64,000 nt of DNA from JAWLBY01 sp041687455 (GTDB lineage: Bacteria; Pseudomonadota; Gammaproteobacteria; Xanthomonadales; Xanthomonadaceae). The notes below the pieces were generated by a model, which did no database searches, was not told where the DNA came from, and worked only from the letters and a program-made list of their open reading frames with translations. The translations under genes and the position numbers were made by a program. Each line of letters opens with the position of its first letter. The first letter of the stretch is position 1. The stretch lies in NCBI GenBank assembly GCA_041687455.1, contig JAWLBY010000010.1, positions 84,176 through 148,175 of the forward strand, written 5' to 3'. Below, in pieces: positions 25,598 to 34,041 of the stretch.

Positions 25598-27064
25598 TCA
25601 GCGCGGATCGCCGCGCGCGCCGGAGGATTCGGCCTGCGCCGCCGGTTCGGCGCGGCGGATGTCTGACGCGCCGTGTGCTGCCGGCACCGCTGCGAGGAAC
25701 GGTACCGGCGCGCCCGGCTCGGACTGCGAGCGCCAGTCCGCGAGCTGCTGCCGGATCGCGTCGCCGACGGCGATCTGCGGGCGCGATGGCAATTCGTCCT
25801 GGGCCCGTTCGCGGCTGCGGATCGCACGCCGGGCCTGCTCGAACGCGGCCACGAAATCGGTCGTTTCGTTCAATGCCTCGGCCAGCAGCGCCTGGCCGAA
25901 CCAGGTGATGTCCGATGCGGTGCCGCAGCCGAACGATGGCCGGTCGGCGCGCGCGGCGGTCAGGATCAACGTGTGCGGATCCTCGAGCGCCTCGATGAAG
26001 CCGCCCGAATAGCAGGCCGACACGATCAGCACCCGCCAGAGGATGCCGGCGTCGTCGAGCGCGGCGCGCAGGTCCTGTGGACGGATCGGGTCGAGCGGCA
26101 GATCGTCGAGCGCGACGTGGAGCCGGTGGTCCTCGCTGCCGTGCGAGGTCAGGAACAGCAGCAGCAGGTCCTGGTCCGGGTCGATCGTGCGGCCGATGCC
26201 GCGCAGCGCCAGCCGCAGGTTGGCCAGCGTCGCCAGCGGCCGCTCGCCGAGTGTGCCCGGATGATTGACCAGCGACACGACGCGGCCCGGGCTCGACAGT
26301 CGCTGGCTCATCAGCCGTTCGAAATGTTCGACCTCGTTGCGGAACACCGACTCGGCGCCATCGCCGCCGAACGCGAGGCCGTACAGGTCGATCCGATCCG
26401 GGCGTTGCGGCCGCAGCCGCGCCAGTGCGTCCGACAGCAGCGCCGGCTGTGCGTACAGCAGCGCTTCGGCGCTGTAGTGGCGCTCGATCGGCGCCGGCAC
26501 CTCGTCTTCCGACCACTGCGGCCACCACCAGGCGGTGCCGGGCAGCAGCAACAGCGCCAGCGACGCGATCGCCGCGACCGGCAGTGCCGCGGCCGGCAGG
26601 CGCCAGCCACCGCGGGCGCCGCTCCAGTGCGACAGCCGCAGAGCGACCAGCATCGCGTAGCCGACGATCGCAGCCTCGATTGCCGCCACGTCGCTGCGAT
26701 CGGCCCGGTCGAGCCACAGCGTCCAGCCGAGCTGCAGCGGGATCGCCGCGACCAGGCCGACCGCGGCCAGTCGCAGCCACAGCAACGGGCGGCCGCTGGC
26801 GGCGGCGAGCAGGCCACCGCCGAGCAGCGCCAGCAGCAGCGCGAAGCCGCGATCGCTGAGCGCCCACGGATCGAATTCGCGCGGTGCCGGCACCGTCAGC
26901 GTGTCGAGCAGCAGGCCGGCGGCGAGGAACAGCAGCGACACGAACAGGAAGCCGCGCGGCGACAACGGCTGCGCGCGTGTCGACGGCCGCAGCAGCAGCG
27001 CGGCACGCAGCCCTTCGTTCAACACCTGCAGCAGCCGCTGCAAAGCCAGCCGCGCAGCGATCAT
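25598..27064 (-). CDS. Membrane-anchored C13 family cysteine peptidase-like protein
   Basis: A 488-residue protein with an N-terminal membrane part (several hydrophobic segments between about 38 and 185, such as GFLFVSLLFLAAGLLLDTL and LLLALLGGGLLAAA) followed by a caspase-like fold. In the latter, LLLFLTSHGSEDH (His near 306) and LIVSACYSGGF (Cys near 348) give the His-Cys dyad of the C13/legumain clan. In bacteria the target is unknown. ATG 27064 is chosen because it overlaps the mtnC stop by 4 nt (ATGA); longer in-frame versions run back into mtnC and are Arg-rich. The coupling ties it to the methionine salvage genes, with no obvious functional reason. A Pro/Ala-rich tail follows the domain. 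Confidence 0.8.
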   Translation of the reverse strand: MIAARLALQRLLQVLNEGLRAALLLRPSTRAQPLSPRGFLFVSLLFLAAGLLLDTLTVPAPREFDPWALSDRGFALLLALLGGGLLAAASGRPLLWLRLAAVGLVAAIPLQLGWTLWLDRADRSDVAAIEAAIVGYAMLVALRLSHWSGARGGWRLPAAALPVAAIASLALLLLPGTAWWWPQWSEDEVPAPIERHYSAEALLYAQPALLSDALARLRPQRPDRIDLYGLAFGGDGAESVFRNEVEHFERLMSQRLSSPGRVVSLVNHPGTLGERPLATLANLRLALRGIGRTIDPDQDLLLLFLTSHGSEDHRLHVALDDLPLDPIRPQDLRAALDDAGILWRVLIVSACYSGGFIEALEDPHTLILTAARADRPSFGCGTASDITWFGQALLAEALNETTDFVAAFEQARRAIRSRERAQDELPSRPQIAVGDAIRQQLADWRSQSEPGAPVPFLAAVPAAHGASDIRRAEPAAQAESSGARGDPR

Positions 27065-27756
27065 GCGAGTTCGATCGCGTCGAACGATTCCACCCGACGG
27101 TGGCCGTGCGCGGCATTGCCGTCGCGCGGTGCCGGATAGTCCTGCCGGCGGTCGACCAGTACCGTCCGCAGCCCGGCGTCGCGGGCTGCATCGAGTTCCT
27201 CGACCACGTCGGACAGGAACAGGATCTCGGCGGCCGGAACGCCGATCCGGTCGACGATCGTGCGATAGCTGTCGGGGTCGCGCTTGCCGCCGACCGTGGT
27301 GTCGAAATGGCCGCGGAAGCACGGCAGCAGGTCGCCAGCTTCAGTGTTCGCGAAGTACAGCTTCTGGGCCTCGGCCGAGCCCGACGAATAGACGTAGATC
27401 GGCACGCCGGCCGCGTGCCACTCGCTCAGCCGGGCGGCAGCGTCGGGGTAGACGTGGGCGCGGAAGCTGGCCCCGGCGTAGCCGTCGCGCCAGATCATGC
27501 CCTGCAGTGCCTTCAGTGCGGTGTGTTTGCGGTCGGCGTCGATCCACTGCTGCAGGATATCGACGATGCAGTCGTCATCGACCACGCCGCCGATGTCGAG
27601 CGCCGCGGCATCGAGCCAGTGGCGGACCTGCGGGTCGTTGCGATGCTGGCGGACGAAACTCGGCAGCGCGCGCCGGGCGTACGGAAACAGCACGTCCTTG
27701 ACGAACGAGATGCTGCTGGTGGTGCCTTCGATGTCGGTCAGGATCGTGCTGGCCAT
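27061..27756 (-). CDS. mtnC: Enolase-phosphatase E1 (acireductone synthase)
   Basis: HAD-family bifunctional enzyme of methionine salvage. It enolises 2,3-diketo-5-methylthiopentyl-1-phosphate and removes the phosphate, giving the acireductone used by MtnD. The 231-residue length fits the family. Landmarks are the nucleophile motif LTDIEGTTSS, FVKDVLFPYA, YVYSSGSAEAQKL and FLSDVVEELDAA. ATG 27756 begins MASTILTDIEG; earlier in-frame codons are not needed. It lies 78 nt downstream of mtnD. Confidence 0.95.
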   Translation of the reverse strand: MASTILTDIEGTTSSISFVKDVLFPYARRALPSFVRQHRNDPQVRHWLDAAALDIGGVVDDDCIVDILQQWIDADRKHTALKALQGMIWRDGYAGASFRAHVYPDAAARLSEWHAAGVPIYVYSSGSAEAQKLYFANTEAGDLLPCFRGHFDTTVGGKRDPDSYRTIVDRIGVPAAEILFLSDVVEELDAARDAGLRTVLVDRRQDYPAPRDGNAAHGHRRVESFDAIELA

Positions 27757-27834
27757 GAACGGGCGGTCGCCGGTGCGTGGAAATCGAGGATGTTTCGGCG
27801 CCGGGGCCTTGCACCGGCGCATGCGCGGCTCGCG

Positions 27835-28377
27835 CTATTCGTGCCGCGGGAACGTCGATGCGATCGCGTTGCCGGTGAAGTTCGCGACCCAGCCGGCCGG
27901 ATTCGTGAACAGTCGGATCGCGATGAAGCTCGGTGCCGGACCCATGTCGAACCAGTGCCGGGTGCCGTGCGGCACCGAGATCAGGTCGCCGGATTCGCAC
28001 AGCACCTCGAACACCTTGTCGCCGATGTGCAGCGAGAACAGTCCGGAGCCGCCGGCAAAGAAGCGCACCTCGTCCTCGCTGTGGGTGTGCTCGTCGAGGA
28101 ATTTGCGGCGCAGCGCGTCGCGGTCGGGGTGATCGGGCGCGATCGAGACAACGTCGACCGCCTGGTAGCCGCCTTCGCGCCTCAGTCGTTCGATGTCGTC
28201 GCGGTAGGCGCCCAGGATCACCTCGGCCGGTGCGCCGGGCAGGATCGCCGCATCGGTGTGCCAGCGCTCGAAGCGCACGCCGACCGTCCCGAGCTGGTCG
28301 GCGATCGTGCGGTGGTCTTCGCTCGCGAACTGCGGCACCTGCGGGTGGGCGTCGGAAAAGATTCGCAGTCGACTCAT
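27835..28377 (-). CDS. mtnD: Acireductone dioxygenase
   Basis: A cupin metalloenzyme of 180 residues that oxidises the acireductone from MtnC with O2 to 4-methylthio-2-oxobutanoate (iron form), the precursor of methionine. The metal site is DEHTHSEDEVRFFAGGSG (H-x-H and E), with the fourth ligand His in PHGTRHWFDMG. It sits between mtnB and mtnC in pathway order. Confidence 0.95.
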   Translation of the reverse strand: MSRLRIFSDAHPQVPQFASEDHRTIADQLGTVGVRFERWHTDAAILPGAPAEVILGAYRDDIERLRREGGYQAVDVVSIAPDHPDRDALRRKFLDEHTHSEDEVRFFAGGSGLFSLHIGDKVFEVLCESGDLISVPHGTRHWFDMGPAPSFIAIRLFTNPAGWVANFTGNAIASTFPRHE

Positions 28378-28413
28378 CGTCGCGGACCTCCTTGCAGCGG
28401 AACGGAAGCGGGC

Positions 28414-29052
28414 TCAGCGGCAGCCGAGCCGGCGCAGATCGAGTTCGCAGCCGAGCAGGAACTCGAATGCTTCGAGGTGGCGGCGGGCCTCGGCCAGATC
28501 GCGACCCCATGCGTACAGCCCGTGGCCGTCGATCAGATAACCGTACAGCGGATCGTCACCGAGCCGCAGTTCGACCAGCCCGGCCAGTTCGTTCATGTTC
28601 TGGCTGTTCGGCAGCACCGGCACCGACAACGAGGTTTCGTGCGTGCGGGTGCCGGCGAACGCCTTCAGCAGTTCGTAGCCCTGCAGCAGGATCCGGCCGT
28701 CGGCCGCAAACAGCCGCGAGGCGACCGTCTGGTTCTGCGAATGGGTGTGCAGCACGCAGCCGATTGCCGGATCGCGGCGGTAGAGCTGGGTATGCAGCAC
28801 GGTCTCGGCCGATGGCTGGTGCTCGGCCGCGACCGGATGGCCATCGAAATCGATCGCCATCAGGTCCGCCTCGGTCAGCCGACTCTTGTCGCGGCCGGAT
28901 ACCGTGATGATCGCGTGGCGGTCGTCGAGCCGCAGCGAGAAATTGCTGCTGGTCGCCGGCGTCCAGCCACGTGCCGCGAGGTCGCGCGTGGCATCGATGA
29001 GCTGCTGCGCACAATCGTGGTAGCGGCTGGCGGAAAAGGGCAGGGTCGGCAT
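28414..29052 (-). CDS. mtnB: Methylthioribulose-1-phosphate dehydratase
   Basis: Class II aldolase-fold zinc enzyme of 212 residues that removes water from methylthioribulose-1-phosphate. TPATSSNFSLRL binds the substrate phosphate, and zinc ligands are expected in VLHTHSQNQTV and in the DGHGLYAWG segment. ATG 29052 is chosen: a -10 box ends 7 nt upstream, so longer in-frame versions cannot be transcribed from it. It heads the mtnB-mtnD-mtnC-C13 run. mtnA and the MTA-processing gene are not in the window. Confidence 0.95.
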   Translation of the reverse strand: MPTLPFSASRYHDCAQQLIDATRDLAARGWTPATSSNFSLRLDDRHAIITVSGRDKSRLTEADLMAIDFDGHPVAAEHQPSAETVLHTQLYRRDPAIGCVLHTHSQNQTVASRLFAADGRILLQGYELLKAFAGTRTHETSLSVPVLPNSQNMNELAGLVELRLGDDPLYGYLIDGHGLYAWGRDLAEARRHLEAFEFLLGCELDLRRLGCR

Positions 29053-29058
29053 CGGGCA

Positions 29059-29064
29059 AGTGTA
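29059..29064 (-). promoter_or_regulatory. -10 box (TACACT) of the mtnBDC operon
   Basis: TACACT on the minus strand ends at 29059, six bases before the mtnB start codon (29052-29050). The transcript should start at or beside the ATG, and no ribosome binding site is present: a second candidate leaderless mRNA in this window. Confidence 0.5.
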
Positions 29065-29209
29065 GCGGAAGCGATCCGCGGGCCCGGGGTGCGGGCACGG
29101 CCGATTCAGGCACGCGCGGCGATGAACGGACCGGCAGTCGTCGCAACCGGTGCGACCGCCGTTGACGAAGTTGGCACGACCGCCGCTCCGGTGCCGCGGC
29201 GGCCTGCCG

Positions 29210-29215
29210 TAGAAT
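29210..29215 (+). promoter_or_regulatory. -10 box (TAGAAT) of rmuC
   Basis: TAGAAT lies 22 nt upstream of the rmuC start in the divergent mtnB-rmuC intergenic region. The -35 region is not recognisable. Confidence 0.45.
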
Positions 29216-29237
29216 TCCCCAGCTCGCTGACGAGGCC

Positions 29238-30779
29238 ATGATGTCCGATCTCCCGTTGAACCTGGTGATGGCTGCGCTGGCCGGTGCCGCGCTGGTGTTG
29301 CTGGCATTGCCGGCGCTGCTGGCTCGTCGTGCCGAGCGCGAACGCAATGCGACCCGGGCCGCCTGCGAGCCCGAGCTGGCGACGCTGCGCGCCGAGCTGA
29401 CCGCCGAGATGCAGCGCCGCGACGAACTCGCCGAACGGCTGGCGCATCGCGAAACCGAGCTGGCCGAGCGAACCCTGCGACTGGAGCGCAGCAACCAGGA
29501 GCGGGCCGAGCTGGCGACGCGCGCCGAGCGGATCCCGCAACTCGAGGCGCAGCTCGAACGGCTGCAGGCCACACTCGACAGCGAACGCCATGCGCGCGAG
29601 CAGCAGGAGCGGCGTGCGGCCGAGCTCGAGATCGGTCTGCGCGAGCAGCAGCGCAGTCACGCCGAGAAGCTGACCCTGCTGACCGAAGCCGAGACGCGCC
29701 TGCGCGACAGCTTCCAGAACCTGGCACAGCAGATCCTCGAGGAACGCGCGCAGCGTTTCGGTGAGCAGAGCCAGCAGCAGATCGGCGGTCTGGTCGAGCC
29801 GTTGAAGCAGCAACTGAAGGAATTCCGCGATGCGGTCGCGCAGACCCATGCCGCCGAACAGCGCGAGCGCGGCATGCTGGCGGCCGAGATCCGCACGCTG
29901 AAGGAACTGAACCAGCGGATCAGCGAGGACGCGATCAACCTGACCCGCGCGCTGCGCGGCGACACCCAGGCCCAGGGTGCCTGGGGCGAGATGGTGCTGG
30001 AGCGGATTCTCGAGGCGTCCGGACTGCAGGCCGGACGCGAGTACGACACCCAGACCAGCTTCGGCGACGGCGAGGGTGGGCGGGCTCGCCCGGACGTGGT
30101 CGTGCGGCTGCCGGACGACAAGGACCTGGTCATCGACGCCAAGTGTTCGCTGGTCGCCTACGAGCGCTTCTGCGCAGGCGCCGACGAGGCCGAACGCGCG
30201 ACGGCGCTGCGCGACCACGTGCTGTCGATCAGGCGCCACATCGACGGGCTGTCGGCACGGAACTACACCGACCTGCCGGGCCTGCGCACGCTCGACTTCG
30301 TGCTGCTGTTCATGCCGATCGAGGCGGCGTTCATCGAGGCGGTACGTGCCGATGCCGGTTTGTACGACTACGCGCTCGGCAAGAACGTGTCGCTGGTCAG
30401 CCCGAGCACGCTGCTGGCCACGCTGCGGACCGTCGCCCATCTGTGGAAGATCGAGCGCCGCAACGTCAATGCGGTCGACATCGCGCAGCGTGCAGCCAAA
30501 CTGCACGACAACTTCGTCGCGCTGGCCGGTGACCTGGACGAGATCGGTCGACAGCTCGGCCGAGCGCAGCAGGCGCAGGCCAACGCACTGCGCCGGATCA
30601 CCGAAGGTGGACGCGGCAGCGTGATCCTGCAGATCCGGCATCTGGCCGAACTCGGCGCGCCGGCGCGCAAGAAGCTGCCTGCCGAACTGCTGCGCCAGGC
30701 CGGTGATGGCGAGGAACCCGACCCGGCGTCCGAGCCGGCAGCGTCCGCACCGACGCCGGTACTGGACGGGGTCGACTAG
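29238..30779 (+). CDS. rmuC: DNA recombination protein RmuC homologue
   Basis: A 513-residue member of the RmuC family, implicated in restricting DNA inversion and rearrangement. An N-terminal hydrophobic segment (about 8-28) is followed by a long coiled coil (about 40-230, rich in Glu, Arg, Ala and Leu) and the RmuC nuclease-like domain (about 235-450) with TQAQGAWGEMVLERILEASGL, RARPDVVVRLPDDKDLVIDAK (PD-(D/E)xK-like core), FVLLFMPIEAAF and KNVSLVSPSTLLATLRTV. A second ATG at 29241 is equally possible as start. It stands alone, divergent from mtnB. Confidence 0.93.
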   Translation: MMSDLPLNLVMAALAGAALVLLALPALLARRAERERNATRAACEPELATLRAELTAEMQRRDELAERLAHRETELAERTLRLERSNQERAELATRAERIPQLEAQLERLQATLDSERHAREQQERRAAELEIGLREQQRSHAEKLTLLTEAETRLRDSFQNLAQQILEERAQRFGEQSQQQIGGLVEPLKQQLKEFRDAVAQTHAAEQRERGMLAAEIRTLKELNQRISEDAINLTRALRGDTQAQGAWGEMVLERILEASGLQAGREYDTQTSFGDGEGGRARPDVVVRLPDDKDLVIDAKCSLVAYERFCAGADEAERATALRDHVLSIRRHIDGLSARNYTDLPGLRTLDFVLLFMPIEAAFIEAVRADAGLYDYALGKNVSLVSPSTLLATLRTVAHLWKIERRNVNAVDIAQRAAKLHDNFVALAGDLDEIGRQLGRAQQAQANALRRITEGGRGSVILQIRHLAELGAPARKKLPAELLRQAGDGEEPDPASEPAASAPTPVLDGVD

Positions 30780-31000
30780 CAGGCCGTCGACTGTCCCGTC
30801 ACCGACCGCGACGCGGCCGAATGCGCCGCGCAGGCGCTTGATTCGCAGCAAGCTGCATCGGGCTCGCCAATCGATCAACCGCATGTCCAGCTCTCGCAGC
30901 AATCTGCCAGTGCCGCCCTGGACCGGATCCGGACGCCGTGCCGAGCAGGGTCGGCCGCAGCCTGCTAGAGTCTGCCCAACGGGAATTCCGGAGGACGCGC

Positions 31001-31780
31001 ATGGGGATGACGTTCCGTACCGCCGTTGTTGCCGCACTGACTGCTGTCCTGGCCGCCTGTGGCGGGTCCGGGGCTGACCCGTCGGCCGGCCCGGTCGCCA
31101 CCGCGGCCAGCAGTCAGAAGGGCCCGGTCGAAGTATCCATCGACGACCTGCTGGCGCGCGCCAATGCCGCGCTTCAGGCCAACCAGCAGTTCGATCCGCC
31201 GGATGACAATGCACTGGCGTGGTTCGTCGAGGTCACCGAACGCAAGGTCGAGGCCGAGGACGACGGCAAGCGGCGCCGGCTGGTCGATTCGGTCGCGCCG
31301 AGCACGCCGCAGGAGCAGGCCCGGCAGGCGGTTCGCGACCTGCTGCCGCTGGCGCTGGCTCGGATCGAACAGTCGGTCAGGGATGGTGAGATGAAGGTCG
31401 CCGACCGGATCCTGAAACTGCTCGAACGGGCTCGGCTCGAAACCCGCGACATCGAGCGTGCCCGCGCCAGCTTCGCCTCCGCTCACGCACGCTGGAAGGC
31501 CAGTCTGCGCAGCACCGACTACGACCAGTTGCCGTCGCTGCTGAGCAAGACGATGCCGACCTATCCGCCGCGCGCCCAGCGCAAGGGCACCGAGGGCTGG
31601 GTCCACATGGCGTTCGTGATCAAGCCGGATGGATCGGTAGCCGACGTCGAAGTGCTTGCCGCCGAGCCGGAGCGGGTGTTCGATCGCGCCGCGACCGATG
31701 CGCTGAAGCAGTGGCGGTTCAATGCGCCGAACCGCGAGATCCGCGCCCAGCGGCGGATGGAGTTCAAGCTCGACGAATGA
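31001..31780 (+). CDS. Lipoprotein with C-terminal TonB-like domain
   Basis: A 259-residue exported protein with signal peptide and lipobox LAAC (lipidated Cys 20), so membrane-anchored. After a low-complexity linker comes a helical region (about 40-160) and a C-terminal TonB-like domain: TYPPRAQRKGTEGWVHMAFVIKPDGSVADVEVL and a final DALKQWRFNAP. Such domains bind partner proteins in the periplasm. As an isolated lipoprotein without ExbB/ExbD it is unlikely to be the energising TonB. GGAGG lies 6 nt before ATG 31001, and a TAGAGT -10 box lies at 30966-30971. The 186 nt before that box hold no gene. Confidence 0.8.
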   Translation: MGMTFRTAVVAALTAVLAACGGSGADPSAGPVATAASSQKGPVEVSIDDLLARANAALQANQQFDPPDDNALAWFVEVTERKVEAEDDGKRRRLVDSVAPSTPQEQARQAVRDLLPLALARIEQSVRDGEMKVADRILKLLERARLETRDIERARASFASAHARWKASLRSTDYDQLPSLLSKTMPTYPPRAQRKGTEGWVHMAFVIKPDGSVADVEVLAAEPERVFDRAATDALKQWRFNAPNREIRAQRRMEFKLDE

Positions 31781-31783
31781 CGG

Positions 31784-32188
31784 TCAGCGCTTCCGGCGAA
31801 GTGGCACGGCTTGCTCGATCCGGTGCAGCAGCCGCGCCGCGGGCGTTGCTGCAGTGATGCTGCAGCCGATCGCAACGCCTGCCGCATCGGCGATCAGATC
31901 GTACGGATCGCCGCTGCGCCAGGGCACGCCTATCTGCAGCAGCTCGATCGCCGCGCCGAACGCGATCAGGCCGGCGCCGGCGCGAAGCAGTGCGTGGCGG
32001 CCGTCGAACAGCATCGCCGCGTAGGCACCGAGCAGCGCGAAGCCGAGCGCATGCTCGATCTTGTCGACATGGTCGACCGACGGCGCGATCGCCGGCATCG
32101 GCAGCAGACACACTGCGACTGTCGCCAGCAGCGCGGCGATCCAGCCGGCCAGCCAGCAGCGTGTGAAGCGCAGCGGGCGCAACGGCAT
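31784..32188 (-). CDS. VanZ-like family membrane protein
   Basis: A 134-residue inner-membrane protein with about four hydrophobic helices. The VanZ-like pattern shows as VDHVDKIEHALGFALLGAY, AFGAAIELLQ and GDPYDLIADAAGVAIG. VanZ relatives are linked to teicoplanin resistance in Gram-positives but have no known role in most Gram-negatives. It begins 2 nt after the stop of the DUF2784 gene, so the two form an operon. It converges with the TonB-like lipoprotein gene with only 3 nt between stops. Confidence 0.8.
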   Translation of the reverse strand: MPLRPLRFTRCWLAGWIAALLATVAVCLLPMPAIAPSVDHVDKIEHALGFALLGAYAAMLFDGRHALLRAGAGLIAFGAAIELLQIGVPWRSGDPYDLIADAAGVAIGCSITAATPAARLLHRIEQAVPLRRKR

Positions 32189-32190
32189 GG

Positions 32191-32589
32191 TCAGCGCGGC
32201 CGGCGTGCCGGCGGTCGCGGTGGCACCCACCACCAACTGGCGAGCACCAGCAGGCCGAACAGCGTGTAGCCGAGCACGAACGTCCACCACGGCGCATCGA
32301 CGTACAGCAGCCGCGACAGCCAGTATTCGATGAACGACAGGTCGTGGGTCGGCTGCCCGGCCCGTGCGCGCAGCGCCATCTCCCACTCGGTCAGCGGACA
32401 CAGGTCGCCCAGCCAGCTCTGCACGGCGACGAAACCGATCAGGGCCAGATGCACGATCCGCAGCGCCCGGTTGCGGATCCATCGCCAGCCGCGGCGGCCG
32501 CCGAGCAGGACCAGCAACTCGACGCCGATGACGAATGCGACCACGGCGGCGTGAAGCGCCAGGATCAGGTCGGCGAGCAGTGCGTGCAT
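32191..32589 (-). CDS. DUF2784-like membrane protein
   Basis: A 132-residue protein with three or four membrane helices. The start MHALLADLILALHAAVVAFVIGVELLVLLGG and the motif GDLCPLTEWEMALRARAGQ match DUF2784 (its signature is ICPLTPLEN followed by an FIE segment; here FIEYWLSRLLY). Function unknown. ATG 32589 is the start expected for the family; an upstream in-frame ATG (32628) adds a hydrophilic stretch. The 184 nt upstream contain only a weak promoter-like TAGGCT (32740-32745) for the divergent acyltransferase gene. Confidence 0.75.
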   Translation of the reverse strand: MHALLADLILALHAAVVAFVIGVELLVLLGGRRGWRWIRNRALRIVHLALIGFVAVQSWLGDLCPLTEWEMALRARAGQPTHDLSFIEYWLSRLLYVDAPWWTFVLGYTLFGLLVLASWWWVPPRPPARRPR

Positions 32590-32773
32590 CGGCAGGTCAT
32601 CACATCCACGGTCGAAGCATTTGGACATCACGATAACGCGCTGCGGGCTGCGCCGACATGGTCGGGGTCGACAGGGCGTTGGCTGAACGCAACCCCCGCG
32701 GCCGGGGGGCAACCGGTATTGCGCTTAGTTCCATTGGATTAGGCTGGGACCAGCTCGCGCAGGGAGACAGGGA

Positions 32774-34021
32774 GTGCGTGCCGACCATCCACGCATGCCC
32801 GACGCCGGGTCATCGCTGCCGCCTCCGGCGTTGGCGGTGGCATCCGGCCCTGGCCGGGTGCGGACCGAGCCGGAGAGCCCGTCGGCCTGGCCGGCCGCGC
32901 GGGTCGCGTTGCTGACCGGTCGCGACGAATTCGCGCTGCTGGCACGGCAGTGGGACGCCCTGGTCGAGCGTTGCGACGACCAGACGTTCTATCGACACCG
33001 CTTCCTGCAACTGTGGCTGGAGCACTTCGCTGCCGGTGCCGAGCTCCGCGTGCTGACGCTGTTCGATGCAGCCGGTCGTTTGAGCGCGGCGCTGCCGCTG
33101 GTCGCGATGCAATCGACGCTGTATGGACTGCCGATGCGCGAATGGCGCGCGCCGGCCAACGATCACTCGTGTCGCTTCGACTGGCTCGCCGACGATCCGC
33201 CGCGAGCCGCCAGGACATTCGTCGCCTACCTGCAGCGACGCGACGATTGGGACCTGCTGCGACTGATCGATGTGCCGGAGGTCGGGCGAGGGCAGGTGCT
33301 GATCGACGCTGCTGCGAATGCCGGCCTCGGCTGCGGCTGCTGGGCCGGGCAGGAGTCGCCCTACGTGCTGCTGCCGTCCAACTGGTCCGACTACGAACGC
33401 AGACTGAAGCGCCATTTCCGCGCCGGCTTGAGGCGGCGGCGACGGCGATTGGACGCGCTCGGTCAGGTGTCGGTCGAGCGCGTGACCGGCGGTCCGGGTC
33501 TGCTCGACCGGCTCGAGGAGGGTCTTGCGCTCGAACTCGACGGCTGGAAGGGGCGGGCCGGCACGGCGATCAGGCAGGATCCGGCCACCCACGCGTTCTA
33601 CCGTGCGCTGGCCGAGCACGCGGCAGAGGAACACCGGCTCGCGCTGTGGTTCGTGCGGCTCGACGGTCGTGCGGTCGCCTTCGAATTCGCGCTCGAGCAC
33701 GGCGATCGGGTGCTGCTGTTGAAGACCGCCTATGACGAGCACGTCGGTCGCTGCAGCCCGGGCCAACTTCTGGTCGAAGTCGAGTTGCGCGACGCGATCG
33801 CCCGCGGCATGCGTGAGTGCGACATGCTCGGCACCAGCACGCCGGCCAAGCTCGACTGGACCGACCGGGTCCGCCGGCATTCGTGGTTATATCTGTTCCG
33901 CGGCCCGCGCGGCCGGCTTGCCCAGGCGCTCAAGTTCCACGTTGCGCCGATCGTCAAGCGGTTCCGGCGCTCGCCGGCGGAGACCGGCGACGACGACGGC
34001 GCGGCCGCCGCCGCGCACTGA
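32774..34021 (+). CDS. GNAT-fold acyltransferase of the FemAB/CelD (Acetyltransf_6) type
   Basis: A 415-residue protein with two GNAT-like halves. The C-terminal half (about 185-385) has the Acetyltransf_6 pattern: RRLKRHFRAGLRRRRRRL, FYRALAEHAAEEHRLALWFVRLDGRAVAFEFAL and LLKTAYDEHVGRCSPGQLLVE. Relatives (CelD/BcsL, FemAB-like) transfer acyl groups to polysaccharides or cell-wall precursors; the substrate here is unknown. The GTG at 32774 follows a GGGAG; ATG 32795 is the alternative. The first 40 residues look disordered and Pro-rich. The gene stands alone. Confidence 0.78.
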   Translation: MRADHPRMPDAGSSLPPPALAVASGPGRVRTEPESPSAWPAARVALLTGRDEFALLARQWDALVERCDDQTFYRHRFLQLWLEHFAAGAELRVLTLFDAAGRLSAALPLVAMQSTLYGLPMREWRAPANDHSCRFDWLADDPPRAARTFVAYLQRRDDWDLLRLIDVPEVGRGQVLIDAAANAGLGCGCWAGQESPYVLLPSNWSDYERRLKRHFRAGLRRRRRRLDALGQVSVERVTGGPGLLDRLEEGLALELDGWKGRAGTAIRQDPATHAFYRALAEHAAEEHRLALWFVRLDGRAVAFEFALEHGDRVLLLKTAYDEHVGRCSPGQLLVEVELRDAIARGMRECDMLGTSTPAKLDWTDRVRRHSWLYLFRGPRGRLAQALKFHVAPIVKRFRRSPAETGDDDGAAAAAH

Positions 34022-34041
34022 TCCGGCCCGGACCGGCTCGC

